Below are positions 13,590-22,827 of a stretch of 64,000 nucleotides of DNA, one piece after another (the first letter of the stretch is position 1; each line of letters begins with the position of its first letter). The DNA comes from Cupriavidus plantarum. Lineage in GTDB: Bacteria > Pseudomonadota > Gammaproteobacteria > Burkholderiales > Burkholderiaceae. The position numbers were made by a program, and so were the translations under genes. The stretch lies in contig NZ_CAJPUX010000011.1 in the NCBI RefSeq assembly GCF_905397285.1, forward strand, positions 1 to 64,000. The letters run 5' to 3'. The notes below the pieces were generated by a model. That model worked only from the letters and a program-made list of their open reading frames with translations. It was not told the origin of the DNA and searched no databases.

Positions 13590-14459
13590 ATGACGAATTC
13601 AGTTTTCCAATGCGGGCGATTTCAGTTCGCCCGCGATCGCCGCCCGCTCGTGATGGGCATTCTCAACGTCACGCCCGACTCGTTCTCCGACGGCGGCCGC
13701 CATGCCTCGCGCGACGCGGCGCTGCGGCACGCGGAGCAAATGATCGCGGAGGGCGTGGACATCATCGACATCGGCGGCGAATCGAGCCGGCCCGGATCCG
13801 CGGCGCTGCCGCTGGACGAGGAGCTCGCGCGCGTGATGCCGATCGTCGAGGCGCTGGCCAGTTGCGGCAAGCCGCTGTCGATCGATACCTACAAGCCGGA
13901 GGTCATGCGCGCCGCGCTGGCGGGCGGGGCCGACCTGATCAACGATATCTGGGGATTCCGGATGCCCGGCGCGGTGGAAGCCGTCACGGAAGGCGATGCG
14001 GGGTTGTGCGTCATGCACATGCAGCGCGACCCGCAGACGATGCAGGAGGACCCGCAATACACGGATGTGGTGGGGGAGGTGGCCGATTTCCTGCGGGAAC
14101 GGGTGTCAACCCTGCGGATGGCGGGCGTCAGTGCCGCGCGCATTTCACTCGATCCGGGCTTTGGGTTTGGCAAGACCCCGGATCATAATCTCCGTCTGCT
14201 CGCACAGTTGCCGCGGCTCGCGATCGATGACCTGCCGATTCTGGCGGGTTTGTCGCGCAAGTCGACGCTCGGTGCGATCATCGGGGGCAAGCCGCCGATG
14301 CAGCGCGTCGCGGCCAGCCTGGCTGCCGCGGTCTGCGCCGCGGAGCGCGGGGCCTTTATCGTGCGCGTGCACGACGTAGAACAAACGGTGGACGCCCTCA
14401 AGACGTGGTGGGCGATCCGTCATGAATCGGTTGGGAGAACGAAAACAGATGACACGTAA
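13590..14459 (+). CDS. folP: dihydropteroate synthase
   Basis: This 289-residue TIM-barrel enzyme condenses p-aminobenzoate with a dihydropterin pyrophosphate in folate synthesis and is the sulfonamide target. Motifs are [28 protein letters not shown], the central DLINDIWGF and the C-terminal [10 protein letters not shown]. The ATG at 13590 lies only 16 bp past the terminator of ftsH and gives the usual family length; an upstream in-frame ATG at 13536 would fall inside that terminator. Its last 11 bases overlap the start of glmM, indicating translational coupling. Confidence 0.94.
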   Translation: MTNSVFQCGRFQFARDRRPLVMGILNVTPDSFSDGGRHASRDAALRHAEQMIAEGVDIIDIGGESSRPGSAALPLDEELARVMPIVEALASCGKPLSIDTYKPEVMRAALAGGADLINDIWGFRMPGAVEAVTEGDAGLCVMHMQRDPQTMQEDPQYTDVVGEVADFLRERVSTLRMAGVSAARISLDPGFGFGKTPDHNLRLLAQLPRLAIDDLPILAGLSRKSTLGAIIGGKPPMQRVAASLAAAVCAAERGAFIVRVHDVEQTVDALKTWWAIRHESVGRTKTDDT

Positions 14460-15792
14460 ATATTTCGGGACCGATGGCGTGCGTGGCCGGGTCGGCGAGT
14501 CGCCGATCACGCCGGATTTCGTGATGCGCCTCGGCTATGCCGCGGGCAAGGTGCTGGCCCTGAGCCAGAAGACCACGCAAGGCAAGCCGACGGTACTGAT
14601 CGGCAAGGACACGCGGATTTCTGGCTACATGCTTGAAGCCGCGCTCGAGGCGGGTTTTACGTCCGCCGGCGTCAACGTGCTGCTGACGGGGCCGCTGCCC
14701 ACGCCGGGCATCGCTTACCTCACGCGCGCGCTGCGCCTCGCGGCGGGCGTGGTCATCTCGGCCAGCCACAACCCTTACTACGACAATGGCATCAAGTTCT
14801 TCTCGTCGAATGGCGACAAGCTGCCCGATGCCGTGGAGTCGCAAATCGAAGCCGCCCTCGAGGAGCCGATGGCCTGCGTGCGCTCGGACGACCTCGGCCG
14901 CGCACGGCGCATCGACGATGCCGCTGGCCGCTACATCGAGTTCTGCAAGAGCACGTTCCCATACGAGCAGGACCTGCATGGGCTGAAGATCGTGGTCGAT
15001 TGCGCCCACGGCGCCGCGTATCACATTGCTCCGCACGTGTTCCATGAGCTGGGCGCGGACGTGGTCTCGATCGGCAACCAGCCGGACGGCCGCAATATCA
15101 ATGCAGGCTACGGGGCGACCGCGCCGGACAAGCTCGTGGAAGCGGTCAAGGCGCATGGCGCGGACCTGGGCCTCGCGTTCGACGGCGACGCGGACCGGCT
15201 GCAGGTCGTCGATGCCTCGGGCCGTCTCTACAACGGCGACGAACTGCTGTACGTGATCGTGCGCGATCGTCAGGCCGCCGGTCAGACGGTCGAGGGCGCG
15301 GTGGGCACGCTGATGACCAACATGGCGGTGGAGCTCGCGCTCAAGCGCCTGGGCGTGTCGTTCGTGCGCGCGAACGTCGGCGACCGCTACGTGCTGGAAG
15401 AACTCAATCGCAACAAGTGGACGCTGGGCGGAGAGGGCTCCGGCCATCTGCTGTGCCTGGACCGCCATACGACGGGCGACGGCATCGTCTCCGCGCTGCA
15501 GGTGCTCGCCGCGCTGCGTCGCAGCGGCAAGACCCTCTCGCAAATGCTCGAGGGCGTGAGCCTCTTCCCGCAGACCCTGATCAACGTGCGCGTGGAGAAG
15601 GGCTTCGACTGGAAGACCCACGCGGGCCTCGCGGCCGCGCGCGCGAAGGTCGAGCCCGAGCTCGAAGGCCGCGGCCGTGTGCTGATCCGCGCGTCGGGGA
15701 CCGAGCCCGTGGTCCGGGTGATGGTGGAAGCGGAGCAGGTGGAGACAGCGGAACGGGCGGCGCAGACGCTCGCCCAGGCGTTGCAGTCCTGA
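14449..15792 (+). CDS. glmM: phosphoglucosamine mutase
   Basis: This 447-residue member of the alpha-D-phosphohexomutase family interconverts glucosamine-6-phosphate and glucosamine-1-phosphate on the way to UDP-GlcNAc. It begins with the FGTDGVRG sugar-binding motif. The phosphorylated serine (near residue 106) lies in [13 protein letters not shown], the metal loop is DGDADRL, and the sugar loop GGEGSGH is followed by the phosphate-binding [12 protein letters not shown]. The ATG at 14449 overlaps folP by 11 bases with a GGGAG site upstream. A terminator follows. Confidence 0.95.
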   Translation: MTRKYFGTDGVRGRVGESPITPDFVMRLGYAAGKVLALSQKTTQGKPTVLIGKDTRISGYMLEAALEAGFTSAGVNVLLTGPLPTPGIAYLTRALRLAAGVVISASHNPYYDNGIKFFSSNGDKLPDAVESQIEAALEEPMACVRSDDLGRARRIDDAAGRYIEFCKSTFPYEQDLHGLKIVVDCAHGAAYHIAPHVFHELGADVVSIGNQPDGRNINAGYGATAPDKLVEAVKAHGADLGLAFDGDADRLQVVDASGRLYNGDELLYVIVRDRQAAGQTVEGAVGTLMTNMAVELALKRLGVSFVRANVGDRYVLEELNRNKWTLGGEGSGHLLCLDRHTTGDGIVSALQVLAALRRSGKTLSQMLEGVSLFPQTLINVRVEKGFDWKTHAGLAAARAKVEPELEGRGRVLIRASGTEPVVRVMVEAEQVETAERAAQTLAQALQS

Positions 15793-15830
15793 CGCCGTGA
15801 CCCCGGGCCGCTATCGCGGCCGGTGACCTG

Positions 15831-15859
15831 AGGCCAGCCTTGCGCTGGCCTTATTTTTT
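15831..15859 (+). terminator. Rho-independent terminator after glmM
   Basis: AGGCCAGC (15831-15838) pairs with GCTGGCCT (15844-15851), followed by TATTTTTT. It ends folP-glmM before the pst promoter region. Confidence 0.9.
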
Positions 15860-15980
15860 GCCAGATATTTCAATTAACCGCCGGATATGACACCCCTCCA
15901 CGCGGTCGCGTCCGGTCGGCCGGGGGACCTCTGACAGCCACCCACCGCCACGCCAGGCGACTTTTGAAGAACATTGCGTG

Positions 15981-16037
15981 ATGTCACGGAACTGTCATAC
16001 AGACGGCATACAGTTCGACTTGTCAAAAATTTGTCAT
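15981..16037 (+). promoter_or_regulatory. PHO boxes (PhoB sites) upstream of pstS
   Basis: PhoB binds tandem 7-bp half-sites resembling CTGTCAT at 11-bp intervals. Units ATGTCAC (15981), CTGTCAT (15992) and ACGGCAT (16003) are spaced exactly 11 bp. A second pair, TTGTCAA (16020) and TTGTCAT (16031), is again 11 bp apart with an A/T-rich AAAT spacer. The second box ends 27 bp before the pstS ATG. Assignment rests on the PHO consensus and on the gene it precedes. Confidence 0.85.
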
Positions 16038-16064
16038 TCCCCAACCATGTTCTCTGGAGGACAT

Positions 16065-17096
16065 ATGAAGCTGGTCAAGACTGCCGTGGCAGGCATCGTT
16101 TCGATGGTGGTAGCAGGTACTGCGTTCGCGGCGGAAATTACCGGTGCAGGCGCCTCGTTCCCGGCGCCCGTGTATTCCAAATGGGCAGATGCCTACCAAA
16201 AAGCAACGGGTAACAAGGTCAACTATCAATCGATCGGTTCGTCGGGCGGCCTGAAGCAGATCGGCGCCAAGACGGTCGATTTCGGTGCTTCGGACGCGCC
16301 GCTGAAGGACGATGAACTGGCCAAGCAAGGCCTCGTCCAGTTCCCGACGGTGATCGGCGGCGTGGTGCCCGTGATCAACCTGCAAGGCGTGAAGCCGGGC
16401 GAACTCGTCATCACCGGCGAAGTGCTGGCGAACATCTACCTGGGCAAGATCAAGAAGTGGGACGATCCCGCGATCGCCTCGCTGAACCCGAAGGTCAAGC
16501 TGCCGAACCAGGACATTCTGCCGGTGCGCCGCGCCGACGGTTCGGGCACGACCTTCATCTTCACGAACTACCTGGCGAAGGCCAGTGCCGACTGGAAGAA
16601 CACGGTGGGCGAAGGCACGACCGTGAACTGGCCGGGCGGCGGCACGGGCGGCAAGGGTAACGAAGGCGTCGCCGCGTTCGTGCAGCGTCTGAACGGCGCG
16701 ATTGGCTACGTGGAATACGCGTACGCCAAGCAGAACAAGATGACGCACCTGAACATGAAGAACACGGCCGGTGAAACGGTGCAGCCGAGCGACGACGCGT
16801 TCCGCGCCGCCGCCGCAGGTGCGGACTGGAGCAAGACGTACTACCAGATCCTGACCAACCAGCCGGGCAAGGGCGCATGGCCGATCGCCGGCGCGACCTT
16901 CATCCTGGTGCACAAGAGCCAGGACAAGGCCGCGCAGGGCACGGAAGTGCTGAAGTTCTTCGACTGGGCCTACAAGAGCGGCGGCGCGATGGCGACCGAC
17001 CTCGACTACGTGCCGCTGCCGGAATCGGTCGTGAACCAGATCCGCAACACGTGGAAGACCTCGGTGAAGGACGCTTCGGGCAAGGCGCTGTATTAA
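16065..17096 (+). CDS. pstS: phosphate ABC transporter, periplasmic binding protein
   Basis: This 343-residue protein has a clear Sec signal peptide (cleavage after AFA, residue 22). It also has the phosphate-binding features of Pst[16 protein letters not shown], the [11 protein letters not shown] loop and [12 protein letters not shown]. It delivers orthophosphate to PstC-PstA in the inner membrane. The ATG at 16065 has TGGAGG before it and starts directly at the signal peptide; earlier in-frame ATGs fall within the PHO boxes. It is the first gene of pstSCAB-phoU-phoB-phoR. Confidence 0.96.
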   Translation: MKLVKTAVAGIVSMVVAGTAFAAEITGAGASFPAPVYSKWADAYQKATGNKVNYQSIGSSGGLKQIGAKTVDFGASDAPLKDDELAKQGLVQFPTVIGGVVPVINLQGVKPGELVITGEVLANIYLGKIKKWDDPAIASLNPKVKLPNQDILPVRRADGSGTTFIFTNYLAKASADWKNTVGEGTTVNWPGGGTGGKGNEGVAAFVQRLNGAIGYVEYAYAKQNKMTHLNMKNTAGETVQPSDDAFRAAAAGADWSKTYYQILTNQPGKGAWPIAGATFILVHKSQDKAAQGTEVLKFFDWAYKSGGAMATDLDYVPLPESVVNQIRNTWKTSVKDASGKALY

Positions 17097-17157
17097 GCCG
17101 TGTCACTGGCCGGGCCCCGGCGGCCCGGCCGTTGTTCAACGTAACCTCGATTCCACC

Positions 17158-18123
17158 ATGGCGACTTCGTCCGATCTTCCGGCCGTACGGCCACCAAGCC
17201 GCACCGGCGACATCCTGTTCGGCGGGCTGACCCGCGGCGCCGCCATCGTGACGTTGCTGCTGCTGGGCGGCATCATCGTTTCGCTGGCCATCAGCGCATG
17301 GCCGTCGATCAAGCAGTTCGGCATCGGCTTCCTGTGGAACGCCGAGTGGGATCCCCCCGCGGACGTGTACGGCGCGCTGGTGCCGATCTACGGCACGATC
17401 GTGACCTCCCTGATCGCCCTCATCATCGCCGTGCCGGTCAGCTTCGGCATCGCCCTGTTTCTCACCGAGCTGTCGCCGGCCTGGCTGCGTCGACCGCTCG
17501 GTACCGCCATCGAGCTCCTCGCCGCGGTGCCGTCGATCGTCTACGGCATGTGGGGCCTGCTCGTGTTCGCGCCGATCTTCGGCGAATATTTCCAGAAGCC
17601 GCTCTCCTCGACCATCGGGCAGGTGCCCGTGATCGGCAAGCTGTTCCAGGGCGCGCCGCTCGGCATCGGCCTGCTGTGCGCGGGCGTGATCCTGGCGATC
17701 ATGATCATCCCGTACATCGCCTCGGTGATGCGCGACGTGTTCGAAGTCACGCCCACGCTGCTGAAGGAATCCGCTTACGGCGTGGGCTGCACGACGTGGG
17801 AAGTGATGTGGCGCGTGGTGTTGCCCTACACGCGCGCCGGTGTCATCGGCGGCGTGATGCTCGGCCTGGGCCGCGCGCTCGGCGAGACGATGGCCGTGAC
17901 CTTCGTCATCGGCAATACGAACCTGCTCGACAGCGCGTCGCTGTTCGCGCCGGGTAACAGCATCACCTCGGCCCTCGCCAACGAGTTCGCCGAAGCAGGG
18001 CCGGGCCTGCATACGGCCGCGCTGATGGAACTGGGCCTGATCCTGTTCTTCATCACGTTCGTCGTGCTGGCCCTCTCCAAACTGCTGCTGCTGCGCCTTG
18101 CGAAGAACGAGGGGGGCAAATGA
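17158..18123 (+). CDS. pstC: phosphate ABC transporter permease PstC
   Basis: This 321-residue inner-membrane permease has about six TM segments and the binding-protein-dependent transport signature near [17 protein letters not shown], which contacts PstB. A short hydrophilic N-terminus precedes the first TM at about 22-46. It overlaps pstA by 4 bases (ATGA). Its first residues, [12 protein letters not shown], closely resemble an internal start-like segment at the beginning of PstA. Confidence 0.95.
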   Translation: MATSSDLPAVRPPSRTGDILFGGLTRGAAIVTLLLLGGIIVSLAISAWPSIKQFGIGFLWNAEWDPPADVYGALVPIYGTIVTSLIALIIAVPVSFGIALFLTELSPAWLRRPLGTAIELLAAVPSIVYGMWGLLVFAPIFGEYFQKPLSSTIGQVPVIGKLFQGAPLGIGLLCAGVILAIMIIPYIASVMRDVFEVTPTLLKESAYGVGCTTWEVMWRVVLPYTRAGVIGGVMLGLGRALGETMAVTFVIGNTNLLDSASLFAPGNSITSALANEFAEAGPGLHTAALMELGLILFFITFVVLALSKLLLLRLAKNEGGK

Positions 18124-19022
18124 ACCAAGCTAGTCAAGCCATGGCGACTTCTTCCATTCCCGCGGTCCGGCCCGATGCCGACGCCGTTCGCGCGCGCCTG
18201 CAAGGCTCGCGCCGCCGAACCAACCTGTACGCGCTGACCGCATCGCTCGGCGCGATGGCCTTCGGCCTGTTCTGGCTGATGTGGATTCTCTGGACCACGA
18301 TCTCGCTGGGTATTGGCGGCCTGTCGCTCGATCTGTTCACGCAGATGACGCCGGCCCCGAACACCGCCGGCGGCGGTCTGGCCAACGCGATTTTCGGCAG
18401 CTTCGTGATGGTGGGCGTCGCCACGCTGATCGGCACGCCGCTGGGCGTGCTCGCGGGCATCTACCTCGCCGAATACGGCCAGAAGAACATGCTGGCCAGC
18501 CTTATCCGCTTCATCAACGACATCCTGCTGTCGGCGCCGTCGATCGTGATCGGCCTGTTTGTCTACGCGCTCGTGGTGACCCGCATGGGCCATTTCTCGG
18601 CCTGGGCGGGCATCTGCGCGCTGGCGCTGCTCCAGGTGCCGATCGTCGTGCGCACCACCGAGAACATGCTGAACCTCGTGCCGAATGCGCTCCGTGAAGC
18701 CGCGGTGGCGCTCGGCACGCCGAAGTGGAAGATGGTGATGTCGATCACGGTCAAGTCCTCGTACGCGGGCATTATCACCGGCGTGCTGCTGGCGGTGGCG
18801 CGTATCGCCGGCGAGACCGCGCCGCTGCTGTTCACGGCGCTCTCCAATCAGTTCTGGAGCACGGACCTCGACAAGCCGATGGCCAACCTTCCCGTGACGA
18901 TCTTCCGCTTCGCGATGAGCCCCTTCACGGAATGGCAGCAACTGGCCTGGGCTGGCGTTTTCCTGATCACTGTCGGTGTGCTGGCGCTGAACATCATCGC
19001 GCGCATGCTGTTCAAGAAATAA
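18120..19022 (+). CDS. pstA: phosphate ABC transporter permease PstA
   Basis: This 300-residue partner permease of PstC has about six TM segments and the cytoplasmic EAA-like loop around [14 protein letters not shown], followed by [14 protein letters not shown]. The annotated ATG at 18120 overlaps pstC by 4 bases. A second in-frame ATG at 18141 begins [11 protein letters not shown], nearly the same as the N-terminus of PstC, and could be an alternative start. Confidence 0.94.
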   Translation: MNQASQAMATSSIPAVRPDADAVRARLQGSRRRTNLYALTASLGAMAFGLFWLMWILWTTISLGIGGLSLDLFTQMTPAPNTAGGGLANAIFGSFVMVGVATLIGTPLGVLAGIYLAEYGQKNMLASLIRFINDILLSAPSIVIGLFVYALVVTRMGHFSAWAGICALALLQVPIVVRTTENMLNLVPNALREAAVALGTPKWKMVMSITVKSSYAGIITGVLLAVARIAGETAPLLFTALSNQFWSTDLDKPMANLPVTIFRFAMSPFTEWQQLAWAGVFLITVGVLALNIIARMLFKK

Positions 19023-19040
19023 CCGAATTCAAGCGAGACA

Positions 19041-19835
19041 ATGACCATGACCTCTACCGTCATCGACATTCCCGATACCGTCCGCGCCAAGATCGACGTG
19101 CGCGATCTGAACTTCTACTACGGCCAGTTCCACGCGCTCAAGCACATCAACATGTCGATCCCGGACCGCAAGGTCACGGCGTTCATCGGCCCGTCAGGGT
19201 GCGGCAAGTCCACGCTGCTGCGCACGTTCAACAAGATGTTCGCGCTGTACCCGGAGCAACGCGCCGAGGGCGAGATCAACATGGACGGCGAGAACCTGCT
19301 GACGAGCAAGCAGGACATCGCGCTGCTGCGCGCCAAGGTCGGGATGGTGTTCCAGAAGCCGACGCCGTTCCCGATGTCCATCTACGACAACATCGCGTTT
19401 GGCGTGCGACTGTTCGAGAAGCTGTCGCGCTCGGAGATGGACGACCGCGTGGAATGGGCGCTGTCCAAGGCCGCGCTGTGGAACGAGGCCAAGGACAAGC
19501 TGCACCAGTCGGGCTACGGCCTCTCCGGCGGCCAGCAGCAGCGCCTGTGCATCGCGCGCGGCATCGCCATCCGTCCCGAAGTCCTGCTGCTGGACGAGCC
19601 GTGCTCGGCGCTGGACCCGATTTCGACGGGCCGCATCGAGGAACTGATCGCCGAGCTCAAGGACGAGTACACCGTGGTGATCGTCACCCACAACATGCAG
19701 CAGGCCGCCCGTTGCTCGGATTACACCGCGTACATGTATCTGGGCGAACTGATCGAGTTCGGCGAGACCGAGAAGATCTTCATCAAGCCGCACCGCAAGG
19801 AAACGGAAGACTACATCACCGGCCGCTTCGGTTAA
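19041..19835 (+). CDS. pstB: phosphate ABC transporter ATPase
   Basis: This 264-residue ABC ATPase powers phosphate import. It shows Walker [10 protein letters not shown], the Q-loop [16 protein letters not shown] typical of PstB, signature LSGGQQQR, Walker [14 protein letters not shown] and the H-loop THNMQQA. Two near-adjacent ATGs (19041 and 19047) are both usable. It follows pstA by 18 bp, and phoU follows 73 bp later. Confidence 0.95.
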   Translation: MTMTSTVIDIPDTVRAKIDVRDLNFYYGQFHALKHINMSIPDRKVTAFIGPSGCGKSTLLRTFNKMFALYPEQRAEGEINMDGENLLTSKQDIALLRAKVGMVFQKPTPFPMSIYDNIAFGVRLFEKLSRSEMDDRVEWALSKAALWNEAKDKLHQSGYGLSGGQQQRLCIARGIAIRPEVLLLDEPCSALDPISTGRIEELIAELKDEYTVVIVTHNMQQAARCSDYTAYMYLGELIEFGETEKIFIKPHRKETEDYITGRFG

Positions 19836-19908
19836 TGCCAAGCGTTTGACGGATCAACGGACGTCGTAACATAGTGCGTGATGCACGCAGAGCGGCCAGG
19901 AGAACACC

Positions 19909-20613
19909 ATGACTGACAAGCACCTCTCGACCCAGTTCGATGCCGAACTGAACGCCATCAACACCAAGCTGCTGCAGATGGGTGGTCTGGTGGAGTCGCA
20001 GATCGAAACGGCGATGCGCGCGCTGGCCGATTTCGACAGCGAGATGGCGGACCGCGTGATCGCGCGCGAGCTGCAGCTCAATGCGCTCGAGGTCGAAATC
20101 GATGCCGACTGCAACAACATCATCGCGCGCCGCCAGCCGACCGCGCGCGACCTGCGCCTGGTGATGGCGATTTCCAAGACGATCACGAACCTCGAGCGCG
20201 CGGGCGACGAGGCCGAAAAGATCGCCAAGCGCACCAAGCACATCATGGAAGATGCGGCCGCGCACACGATCAATTATTCGGAAGTGAAGCTGTCCGGAGA
20301 GATGGCGATTCAACTGCTGCGCCAGGCGCTGGACGCCTTCGCGCGTCTGGACACCGTCGCCGCCGCCCGCATCGTCAAGGACGACAAGGCGATCGACGAC
20401 GAATTCCGCGCGTTCGTGCGCAAGCTGATTACGTACATGATGGAAGACCCGCGTACGATCTCTGTGGCACTCGACTTCCTGTTCATCGCCAAGGCGGTGG
20501 AGCGGATCGGCGATCATGCCAAGAATATCGCGGAGTTCATCATCTACATCGTGAAGGGTACCGACGTTCGCCACGCCTCCCGTGAAGACATGGAGCGGGA
20601 AGCGCTGAGCTGA
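19909..20613 (+). CDS. phoU: phosphate signalling protein PhoU
   Basis: This 234-residue all-helical protein has two PhoU repeats, each with a metal-binding E/D-rich helix (LERAGDEAEKIAKR in the first, ERIGDHAKNIAEFI in the second). PhoU links the Pst transporter to PhoR and keeps the Pho response off when phosphate is plentiful. The ATG at 19909 is preceded by CAGGAG. It sits between pstB and phoB in one transcription unit. Confidence 0.95.
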   Translation: MTDKHLSTQFDAELNAINTKLLQMGGLVESQIETAMRALADFDSEMADRVIARELQLNALEVEIDADCNNIIARRQPTARDLRLVMAISKTITNLERAGDEAEKIAKRTKHIMEDAAAHTINYSEVKLSGEMAIQLLRQALDAFARLDTVAAARIVKDDKAIDDEFRAFVRKLITYMMEDPRTISVALDFLFIAKAVERIGDHAKNIAEFIIYIVKGTDVRHASREDMEREALS

Positions 20614-20646
20614 CGCGGTGCGGGACTGATAGCGGAGAAAAATTAC

Positions 20647-21354
<708 letters not shown>

Positions 21355-21483
21355 CCCGTCGAGGGGATTCGCCATGCCGTGCCACGGGGATCATTCCGTG
21401 GCACACTCCGTCGCAAACGCGGTGGCTTCCTGTGAGCGCCGCCGAAAGCGCCGTCTGAAGCCGTTCGATTCCCTGACCTCCGC

Positions 21484-22809
21484 ATGAATATCATCTGGGC
21501 CCGATCCGCGGCCGCCCTGATCAGCCTCGCCGTCATCGCGGCGGCGATCTACATGTTCTCCGGTGCGGTGCCGGCGTTGCTCGCCCTGTGCGCGATGCTC
21601 TTCGCGCTGCTGGGCTACTACCTGTTCCAGATCAACCGGCTGTGGAAGGTCCTCGACGCGCCCGCCTATGGCGAGATTCCGAGCGCGCTGGGTATCTGGG
21701 GCGAGGTCTATTACCGCTTGCACCGGCTCGTCAAGCGCTGGCGCACGCAGGTGCTCCAGGTGGAGCAGCAGCATACACGTTTCATTCAGGCCATCCAGGC
21801 ATCGCCATACGGTGTGCTGATGCTCGACGACGCCGACCAGATCGAATGGTGCAACGGCGTGGCCGAGCAGCACTTCGGCCTCAACGCGCGGCGCGACGTG
21901 CGGCAGCGCATCACGCATCTGATCCGGCGCCCCGAGTTCGTGCAGTACCTCACGCGCGAACGTTACGACGAGCCGCTCGTCATGCGCGACATGGGCGAGC
22001 ACAAGCGCAACGTGACGGCCGTGCAGATCCTTCCCTATGGCGAGAACCGAAAGCTCGTGCTGACCCAGGACATCACCAAGGTGGAGAACACCGAAGCCAT
22101 GCGGCGCGATTTCGTAGCGAACGTTTCGCACGAACTCAAGACGCCGCTGACCGTGTTGACGGGTTTTCTGGAAACGGTGCGCGACCTGCCGGTTTCCGAG
22201 GAGGACCGCCATCGATACATCGACATGATGCTCGTGCAGTCGATGCGCATGCAGCGCATCGTCGAGGATCTGCTGGCGCTCGCCAAGCTCGAAAGCGACG
22301 CGCAGGCGCCGACGTTCGACCGCATCAACGTGGCCGCGCTGGCCGCGCACCTCGTGCACGACGCGGAGGCGCTGTCGCAGCAGCGGCATCGCATCGAAGT
22401 GGATATCGATCCAGCCGTGGTGTTGCGCGGTGCCGAGCTCGAGTTGCTGTCCGCGCTGGGCAATCTCGTTTCCAACGCCGTGCGCTACACGCCGGACGGC
22501 GGCCGCATCGCCATCCGCATGAAGTTTACCGATGGCCATTCGGTGTTCTCGGTCAGCGATACGGGGCTCGGCATCGCGCCCGAGCATATCCCGCGTCTGA
22601 CGGAGCGGTTCTATCGCGTCGACCGCAGCCGGTCGCGCGACACGGGCGGCACGGGCCTCGGACTCGCCATCGTCAAGCACGTGCTGTCGCGCCACCATGC
22701 CGATCTGCGGGTGACCAGCGAACTCGGTCGCGGCAGTACCTTCCGCATCATCTTCCCCGAGGACCGCAGCGGCTACGCGCCGGAAGACGAGACGCGGCAG
22801 GTGGCTTAG
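21484..22809 (+). CDS. phoR: phosphate regulon sensor histidine kinase PhoR
   Basis: This 441-residue membrane kinase has two N-terminal TM segments (about 5-50) with almost no periplasmic loop, as in E. coli PhoR. Next come a PAS domain (about 95-200), a HisKA H-box with the phospho-acceptor near residue 215 in NVSHELKTPLTVL, and HATPase N, G1 and G2 boxes (NLVSNAVRYTPDGG, DTGLGIAP, GGTGLGLAIVKH). It reads Pst/PhoU status and phosphorylates PhoB. A 129-bp gap after phoB holds no gene or terminator. It converges on the fimbrial usher gene 18 bp downstream. Confidence 0.94.
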   Translation: MNIIWARSAAALISLAVIAAAIYMFSGAVPALLALCAMLFALLGYYLFQINRLWKVLDAPAYGEIPSALGIWGEVYYRLHRLVKRWRTQVLQVEQQHTRFIQAIQASPYGVLMLDDADQIEWCNGVAEQHFGLNARRDVRQRITHLIRRPEFVQYLTRERYDEPLVMRDMGEHKRNVTAVQILPYGENRKLVLTQDITKVENTEAMRRDFVANVSHELKTPLTVLTGFLETVRDLPVSEEDRHRYIDMMLVQSMRMQRIVEDLLALAKLESDAQAPTFDRINVAALAAHLVHDAEALSQQRHRIEVDIDPAVVLRGAELELLSALGNLVSNAVRYTPDGGRIAIRMKFTDGHSVFSVSDTGLGIAPEHIPRLTERFYRVDRSRSRDTGGTGLGLAIVKHVLSRHHADLRVTSELGRGSTFRIIFPEDRSGYAPEDETRQVA

Positions 22810-22827
22810 CCTGTCAGCGAATTCGGG

